In this document: one piece after another, positions 57,955-64,000 of the stretch
How positions within the stretch are numbered: position 1 is the first letter of the stretch
How the letters are laid out: every line of letters begins with the position of its first letter
From: Platerodrilus igneus
Lineage: Eukaryota > Arthropoda > Insecta > Coleoptera > Lycidae
Length of the DNA: 64,000 nt
Assembly (NCBI GenBank): GCA_036346225.1
Contig: JARFIW010000588.1
Span: 3,229,501 to 3,293,500, forward strand
Direction of reading: 5' to 3'
Program-made: the position numbers and the translations under genes
Notes under the pieces: model-generated
What the model saw: the letters and a program-made list of their open reading frames with translations, nothing else
Databases searched by the model: none
What the model was told of the DNA's origin: nothing

Positions 57955-58340
57955 TTTTCTCAAAAGTGGTAATATCAAACTAGCTTATAAAACCAACAAC
58001 ACTCTTTTCAAACACATTGTCAATAATAAGGACAAAACAGATAAGCTTCAAAAAAGTGGCATTTATAATTTGTGTTGTGGTACTTGCCAATCTAGTTATG
58101 TAGGTAGAACTTGTAGAGCCTTAAAAATGAGAATGTCGGAACATCTCAGTAAACCCGAATAATCAGCATTCGGCCACCATCTGAGTTTTAATAACCACAT
58201 GTTCAGTCCTTCCATAGACACTAAAATATTACATCATGTCACAACAAAAATTTTTACTAGATTAGATTTTATTGAAGGCTTAGAAATAGAAAAAAATTAC
58301 TAAGGAATTTCCGATAGTATAAATATACCTTACATTCGTA
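57955..58340 (+). pseudogene. Penelope-like element: end of RT and GIY-YIG endonuclease
   Basis: Plus frame: LAYKTNNTLFKHIVNNKDK, then SGIYNLCCGTCQSSYVGRT (GIY at about 58059, YVG at about 58097), RALKMRMSEHL, a stop, SAFGHHLSFNNH and a decayed LEIEKNY. This is the RT-to-endonuclease linker and the GIY-YIG nuclease that distinguishes Penelope-like elements. The order GIY, CxxC, YVG-x-T, R, H is conserved. The RT core is absent. Confidence 0.88.
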
Positions 58341-59825
58341 TATAAAAAGATTAAACTAGTTTCTATTTTATAGCCTCTAAATTTGGTATCCTTTGGCCTT
58401 ATCATTCTACTGAATTTTCTTACTTACATTAGAAGTAGACTTGTTAAATATTTCCTCGTTTTGTTTTGTTATCTTCTCGTTATACTTTTAATGTGGATTT
58501 AGTCTTAATTACATTTTATTGTACACAATCGTTGAAGATGTTTATTCAAGAGTTAATACAAAAGTGTTTATAACATTTATTACCTTAAAGCAATAGATAT
58601 AAACATGATATCCATATGTGATAGCCCAAGATCCATTCCTTAATATTCTATATTTAAGGAACTATAAATATGTTATAAAGCAATATATTACACAATTTTA
58701 ATAACATACAGCTTGCGATATTGCGATGTCCATATGACACTTTTTAATTTATTTATTTTAAATATTGTTGATGGTAGATTTCTTTCCTATAAATAAGTTT
58801 TTATATTTTACTTTACAATCGTATTTTATATTAACTTTTTAAGCTCTTGTAGAAAAATATCACCGAAGATGACTTCTATAGTCGACAGCGTTCTGTTCTT
58901 AAACTTTATTACACGTTCACCATTATATTTTTTTTAAACTATTTATAATTTTTGTAGATGTACACAGCCAGTTCTATATTTAATTAAATGTAATTGTTGC
59001 TTTCTACACAAAAAAATTAAAAAAATTCTTCAAATGCTTGCTATTGAAAATTACTGCATAAATTAAGACAAATATTTGTGGGCATAATAAAATTTGTTAC
59101 AATCCTCGTGATAATAAAAATCAGTCATTTTGGAAATCTTCATAATCCGCAAAACTTATGATTTATTAGAGGCGATTCCTTTTCCTTCGAACATCCTGTA
59201 TATAGTGTCATAACTATTCATACTTTTTATCAAAAGTAGTGCAACTAAACGTTTTTTATACTGTTTATATTTTTTATAACATAGTTTGTACAATTTTCTT
59301 TTCACAAAAAAGTCATCCGGTAGTAAATGATTAAAAATTAGTTTAAAGTTTTCCCAATCATTCAGAAGCCCTTTGTAGAATACATTTTACCACACAAATT
59401 CCATTTTAAACCGAATAGACCACCCACGGTAGATGGCATACCAAACTAACAAAAGTGGATAATAAAATTTGTTCAACTATTTTCACATAATAGAAGGAGA
59501 CTCAATTTGTCCGGATTAGTTACGCTCGCCTATTTGCAGGACTTTAAATAAAATTTTTGTAGGAATTCTATTGAAATCCAACGTATTGACGTTTTTCATA
59601 GTTTAATATATTGGAAGCTAAGAAAGAATGACAAATCGGTGCTATACTTAACGATTTCGAGATGTCACAGAGGGTGGTCATCCTGCAAAATGTTTTTATA
59701 ACCGATTACCTGACGAACATACGTGTCAAATAAAGCTGAGCTTAACGTTCCTACTTTTTTCAAGTTTTCGTTTTATTCTTTTATTATGTTAATAATATAA
59801 ATAAATACCTCCACTAAAATGTTTA
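58341..59825. other. Penelope-type 3' sequence and unassigned AT-rich DNA
   Basis: CCGAAGATGACTTCTATAGTCGACAGCG at 58863-58890 resembles the hairpin motif near the 3' end of many Penelope-like elements, so that element may extend to about 58900. The remainder to 59825 shows no coding sequence. Confidence 0.45.
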
Positions 59826-59844
59826 AGTAATAGATTTCAGGCAA

Positions 59845-60756
59845 AATTTTGTTTTTAATGCCTCCGCTCAATGTATTTCCGGAGGTTCACTGAATGATCA
59901 TTTATTAATTGGTCCCAAATTGCAAAGAGACCTCACTACAATGTTATTACAATTTCGTCTGCATCGTTACGTTCTCACTGCAAATATTCGTCAAATGTAT
60001 CGGCAAATTCCTATTGCACCCCATCAGTGTGATTATCAACGGATTGTGTGGCGTTTCTCTCCTGATAATCATATTCAGAATTTTCATCTTAATACCCTTA
60101 CTTATGAGGTCAACTGAGTTCCATTTCTTGCCATACGTATTTTTTTGCAATTTGCCGATGATGAAGGTGGTCCCTTTTCTCTAACCGCTTTCGCTCTTCA
60201 TCATACATATATTGATGACGTACTGACAGGTCGAGATACTTTTCAAACCGCATTGGATTTAACAGAGCAGCTTGTAGCCCTTTTAAAACAAGGTGGCTTC
60301 GATCTGCACAAGTGGTCTAGTAAAGATCTCAGTTTGCTTAACGGCATTCTCGCTCCTCATCGGTGTTTGCAACCGCATTGCTTTCAGGATCTTTCTGATG
60401 CTACCGTGGAAGTTTTAGGTCTCCAGTGAAACCCCTTTTCAAATAATTTCCTTTTCGTGGTCAACCCTATACATACTCCTTGTACAAAACGTAATATTCT
60501 TTCTAATCTAGCCTGCATTTTTGACCCGTTAGGAATTCTCTCCCCTCTTTCCTTTTTAATAAAGCATTTCCTTCAACGTCTTTGGACTCGCAAACTAGAT
60601 TGGGATATCGGTCCATCACCGGAGTTTTGTCGTTTATGGGAAAGATATGTTGAGAGCGTTCCTCTTTTTGCAGATTTTTTCTTACCGCGCTTTCTAGTTC
60701 CTTCTAGTTCGCTTCGGTACGCGGCTACTGTGCGTCGTTTATTTTCGTTTTCTTAA
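59845..60756 (+). pseudogene. BEL-4 reverse transcriptase
   Basis: Motifs: LLQFRLHRYVLTANIRQMYRQI, CDYQRIVWRFSP, a stop, then FADDEGG, HHTYIDDVLTGRDTFQTA (catalytic Y-I-D-D), LLKQGGFDLHKWSS, VEVLGLQ, a stop, and TPCTKRNILSNLACIFDPLGILSPL with KLDWDIGPSPE. The zone between WRFSP and YIDD is shortened and shifted compared with BEL-2. Non-functional. Confidence 0.87.
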
Positions 60757-61810
60757 CGGTTCTAAAGAACCTATAGTTCGTTTGGTATGTGCGAAATCTA
60801 AAGTATCTCCATTGCGACCCCTTTCCCTGCCAACGTTAGAATTGCTAGCCGCTGCCTTATCTGATAAATTTCTAGATTTTGTTCCGAATGTGTTTTCTTC
60901 CTATCTCACCTTTAATAGAATATACTATTGGTCCTATTCGATGGTTGTACATTCATGGAGTTTCGCTCCGCTCCAACGATAAAAGACTTTCGTGGCCAAC
61001 AGAGTAACCTATATCCAAGATAAACTTCTAACGCCATGTGGCTTCACGTGCCTTCTAACGATAATCCCGCTAACGTTGGGTCACGTGGTTTGTTACCCGC
61101 TGAGTTGGCCCAATGTTCGTTATGGTGGACGGCTTCGCCCATTTTAGTACATTTTCAAGAAATCATGCTCCACGTTCTTGTTCTCTGGAACCGCACCAGA
61201 CACTAAGTGAAGAACGATCCGTTACACTCACTACTACTTTGTCCTGTAATGTATTGGATACCCTACTTAAAAATCAGTCCTTTTTCTTTCTGTCGTTTGT
61301 ATAACCGCTTATATCTTCCGTTTTATTAATGTCAGACATCCTTTGACTAAGCGTACTGGATCTGTATCCAGTTCGAGATCGCTTTGGAATGTCTTGTTAA
61401 ACATACCCGACAAGCTTTTTTTACGGTTGAGATCAGGGCCATTCAATCCGGAACCGCACTTGCTAAAAGGCTCCAAAAATTTCCCCCTTTCTTTTAAATG
61501 ATATGCTTCATGTAGGTGACCGGTTAAGTTACGCCCCTATTTCTTACGACAAACGATTCCCCGCTTTATTGCCCAGTAAGAGCCGTTTCACGAATCTGTA
61601 TGTTCAGTACATTCATCACAAATATTATCACGCAGGTATTCAAACAACATAATTCCTTATAAGCCAAAGATTTTGGATAGTTTCTGCGAGAAGATCTATT
61701 CGCCGGGTACTTTGCTCTTGTATTCCTTGTTGGAAAACACGTACCAAGTCTTTTCAACCCCCCATTGGCAATCTTCCATCTGCTAGAATAACTCAAGTTA
61801 AACCTTTTTT
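60757..61810 (+). pseudogene. BEL-4 RNase H and integrase N-terminal region
   Basis: Fragments in changing frames: VCAKSKVSPLRPLSLPTLELLAAAL, YYWSYSMVVHSW (RNase H), VGSRGLLPAELAQCSLWW, LGRLSYAPISYDKRFP, LYVQYIHHKYYHAGIQT and RIRRVLCSCIPCWK (integrase zinc-binding pattern). Frame changes are too many for any product. Confidence 0.7.
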
Positions 61811-62660
61811 GCATTCCGGCGTGGACTTTTGCGGCCCGTTTATAATAACCATGAGCCGAATCTACGGCGCCAAAGCTTTAAAAGTCTATCTCTGGATTTT
61901 TATTTGTATGTGTATCAAAGCTCTTCACTTGGAGCTAGTTTCCGATTTAACCGCTGACGGCTTTTTGGCCGCATTTCGTTGGTTTCTTGCTCGTTGTGGT
62001 CGGTGTAAACATTTGTACAGCGACTGTGGTACAAACTTTGTCATTGCCCATCGCCAACTGGTTTCCTTTGCTAAAGCCGCAGCTTCCCAAGAACTAATTG
62101 CTTTGCATTTTAATCCACCTTCCGCGTCCCATTTTGGGGGTCTTTGGGAAGCTGGCGTCAATTCTACTTCGTGTTGTAGGAGAGCCGGTTCTAATCTTTG
62201 CAAAGTTGTCAACCGTTTTCATCCAAATTGAAGCTGTCTTCAATTCGCACCCTCTGACCCCAGTTAGTAATGATCCTAACGAACTTAGTTGTTTAACGCC
62301 GGGTCACTTTTGACCCCTTCCGCTCTTTCCGTCCCGTCTGGTCCCGCACTGACGGCACTACCTTTAAATCGTTTGTTTCGATGACAATTATTGCAGCGTA
62401 TCTACCAAGACTTTTGGACGCGCTGGTCCCAGGAATACTTGCATACCCTTCAAGTAAAATCCAAATAGCATGTAGCCAAAAATAATATTCAACCGGGAGA
62501 CTTTGTTCTAATTAAAGTCGATTCTCTTCCTCCTCTTCAGTAGTCACTTGGGCGTATTATCTCCGTAAATCCTGACACCAACGGGATTGTCGGCGTTGCC
62601 ACCGTTAGAACAGCACGTGGTGAGTTTAAGCGTCCTGTGGTCAAACACTGCCCACTCCCT
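61803..62660 (+). pseudogene. BEL-4 integrase core and C-terminal domain
   Basis: FLHSGVDFCGPF has the first catalytic Asp, LYSDCGTNF the second (the Asn of DNG is Cys), and HFGGLWEAGVN the Glu. After a frameshift come VFIQIEAVFNSHPLTPVS, ELSCLTPGHF, then WTRWSQEYLHTLQ, GDFVLIKVDSLPPLQ, LGRIISVNPDTNGI and RTARGEFKRPVVKHCPLPL, the BEL tail. All three acidic residues survive, but frame breaks do not allow a product. Confidence 0.85.
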
Positions 62661-62684
62661 CTAAATGAAAATTAAAATGTTTTC

Positions 62685-62700
62685 ATTTTGGTGGGCGGTA
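62685..62700 (+). promoter_or_regulatory. BEL-4 purine-rich tract
   Basis: CATTTTGGTGGGCGGTA before TGTTCC; same motif as in BEL-2. Confidence 0.75.
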
Positions 62701-63160
62701 TGTTCCGTTTAACTCTGTATATATTCATTTAGTTTCTTTATATTATTACTATAAAATTTAAGTTTATTTGTTAATGGTAATATCTGCTCTTTTATTTAAA
62801 TTTTATAAACCCGGTCGCGTTCTCACTTTCAATGTTCTATCTTGTTTGCCATATGTTTGGTGACTGCGCGGCCTAATACAGTCTATTGTCACCGCTTGGA
62901 GAATAAGTTTCTGTTTTGGCGGTCAGTCCCCGTATAGGAGTAACTCACCGCTTTATATTATTTTTCAAGTGTAGTAATAAGTGTTTTGGAGCCAAGAATC
63001 TTCACCGCTCTAACTGTTTGGTTATACACCAGCTTTTCTCTTCTGAGTATCTTTATATGTACTCAAGAGGCATTGAGGTGATTTAGGCGATAAATAATGA
63101 TTTGTGCATTGTAAGGTGCATGTAATGTTGTTCATTTTGCAGGTACAGCGATTACTTATA
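62701..63160 (+). repeat. BEL-4 3' LTR, right end uncertain
   Basis: Begins TGTTCCGTTTAACTC. A CA end is possible at TTATACA (63155-63161), just before a SINE head, but no second LTR is in the window to confirm it. Confidence 0.6.
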
Positions 63161-63162
63161 CA

Positions 63163-63462
63163 GGCGGCTCCGTGGCGTAGCTGGTATGTGTGTGACTACT
63201 ACGCCCAAGGTCCCGAGTTCAAATCCCGACACGATCCGCTTGAAAAATGTCAGGCGAGCATTTTTCACAAAAATACACCCTCGTTCGGATGAGAGGTAAA
63301 ATGGAGGTCCCGTGTGTGAATGTTGTCACGCACGTTAAAGATCCCTGCCTTGTTTGGAACAGCAAGGGTTCGGCAAAATTCAAAAATTTTTAGGTAAAAA
63401 AAAACCCTCGCTTCCTGGCAAATGTAGTACCTTCGGTTGGAGCATTGGAAAATTACATGTAA
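63163..63462 (+). mobile_element. tRNA-derived SINE C
   Basis: Head GGCGGCTCCGTGGCGTAGC with B-box GAGTTCAAATCCC, body with AAATGGAGGTCCCGTGTG and AGCAAGGGTTCGGCAAA, tail with AATGTAGTACCTTCGGTTGG and AGCATTGG. Same family as SINE A, almost full length. The head lacks a good acceptor stem, so it is not a tRNA gene. Confidence 0.85.
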
Positions 63463-63473
63463 GGTTGCTTAGA

Positions 63474-63555
63474 CAAAGCGGCCCTGTGTCGTAGTTGGTA
63501 TGCGTGTGACTATTACGCCCAAGATCCCGGGTTCGAATCCCGACACGGGATTGTG
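63474..63555 (+). mobile_element. SINE D, head only
   Basis: AGCGGCCCTGTGTCGTAGTTGG with B-box GGGTTCGAATCCC, ending CGACACGGG. The body is absent. Could be a truncated SINE of the same family joined to the next sequence. Confidence 0.7.
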
Positions 63556-63840
63556 ACCCTTCCGTAAAGTCTACTTCCTTCAGGATTCTGTTTACCAAAA
63601 CCAGTTTAGTTAAAGGATGTGCTCGTACGGCGGCTTCTAAATAAGCATACCCAGACAACATTTTTTCTACGCTGTTCTGTGCATAAATTATGTTGAACAG
63701 TTCTTTTAATTTGCTTTCTGCCAATATATTGCCAATTAAGCCCTTGTAAGACATCAGTAAATGAAAACCACAAAGCCTGAGTTTAACATTGCTCAACTCA
63801 AGATGATTTCCATTTTCCAATATATTCTGGAACTTCATGT
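63556..63840 (-). CDS. Unrecognised conserved-looking ORF fragment
   Basis: The minus frame between the LINE start and the SINE head reads MKFQNILENGNHLELSN, then RLCGFHLLMSYKGLIGNIL, LKELFNIIYAQNSVEKMLSG, and RAHPLTKLVLVNRILKE. The pattern (FHLLMS, IYA-NSV-KML-G-AY, VRAH-LT) recalls an uncharacterised protein of insect mobile elements, but I cannot name it. Both ends are cut, by the R1-type LINE and by the SINE head, so only about 95 codons survive. The rest of the 182-codon frame runs over those repeats and is probably chance. Confidence 0.45.
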
Positions 63841-64000
63841 TTAACGGTTGGTCGGATGTAACAAAGCAGGAGTTGATAACAGGGCACGGCGCCCTGAAGG
63901 CGTATTTACAAAGGTTCGGTCTATCCAACAGCGACCGCTGCGAATGGGGTGAGGGCGCGGAAAGCGCAGAGCACGTGCTCTTCGACTGCCCGCTTGAGGC
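63840..64000 (+). pseudogene. R1/Jockey-type LINE ORF2 C-terminal region, cut by window end
   Basis: Plus frame from 63840: FNGWSDVTKQELITGHGALK, AYLQRFGLSNSDRCEWGEG, then SAEHVLFDCPLE. The G-x-YL-x-RF-x(n)-C...E-x-x-EHVLF-x-CP pattern is the zinc-binding tail of R1-group LINE proteins. Open to the window edge. Could be the same family as the RT fragment at 1640. Confidence 0.75.

Larger units (their letters stand above)
59826..63160 (+). mobile_element. BEL/Pao element, 5'-truncated (BEL-4)
   Basis: Starts inside RT and runs through RNase H, integrase and the C-terminal domain to the purine tract ATTTTGGTGGGCGGTA and a 3' LTR at 62701. It is a different subfamily from BEL-2 (LTR starts TGTTCCGTTT). 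Base composition is less AT-rich, with many CTT/CCT codons. Frame interrupted by at least eight stops or shifts. Confidence 0.88.

Noticed and set aside
63163..63240. Possible tRNA gene
   Set aside because: A and B boxes are present but the acceptor stem does not pair well, and the sequence continues into a SINE body; the same head recurs at 16416, 17014 and 63474.

Overview
The window reads as arthropod, most likely insect, nuclear DNA. It is AT-rich and full of (TA)n tracts. The recognisable coding sequence is almost entirely decayed retrotransposon: BEL/Pao and Gypsy LTR elements, Penelope-like GIY-YIG fragments, R1-type and endonuclease-type LINEs, and tRNA-derived SINEs. I see no bacterial features, no CRISPR array, and no host gene that can be recognised with confidence. 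The species cannot be named from sequence alone.

Layout. 1-1638: a minus-strand BEL/Pao remnant interrupted by another repeat, abutting an R1-type LINE piece (1640-1880). 3897-13996: a BEL/Pao element with both LTRs and a perfect 5-bp target duplication (ATGCT). It is broken by frameshifts and by two clean insertions: 8273-10907 (4-bp duplication) and 11753-12631 (15-bp duplication). 14014-15658: a minus-strand BEL deletion derivative whose primer site carries about 40 nt of tRNA-Tyr sequence, ending in CCA. 16060-17110: a LINE fragment holding a SINE, which in turn holds a second SINE; both insertions have clear target duplications. 17701-21350: inverted-repeat structures of DNA-transposon or unknown type. 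21358-25380, 33850-35081, 40064-47760 and 48125-50357: repeated modules made of an LTR-like block, a primer-site-like motif and a (TA)n tract. Within these, 39139-43550 and 43552-47759 are a tandem duplication containing Penelope-type GIY-YIG sequence. 29197-33600: a minus-strand LINE mosaic. 50358-57858: a Gypsy element inside a (TA)n tract. 57961-58900: a Penelope fragment. 59826-63160: a fourth BEL element. The last kilobase has SINE heads, an unrecognised minus-strand ORF and an R1-type LINE C-terminus.

The most striking feature is at the 3' end of the Gypsy element. The pol frame runs through the integrase GPY/F module and then, in the same frame, encodes a macrodomain resembling the ADP-ribosyl hydrolase OARD1/TARG1, followed by a C-x7-C-x5-C-x3-H zinc finger. 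Both TARG1 catalytic positions (Lys, Asp) appear conserved at the same 41-residue spacing. This looks like a retrotransposon that captured an ADP-ribose-removing enzyme. This copy itself is dead: the integrase core is deleted, GPY has become GP-stop, the protease DTG is DTE, and there are frameshifts. Intact relatives elsewhere in the genome would be the thing to find.
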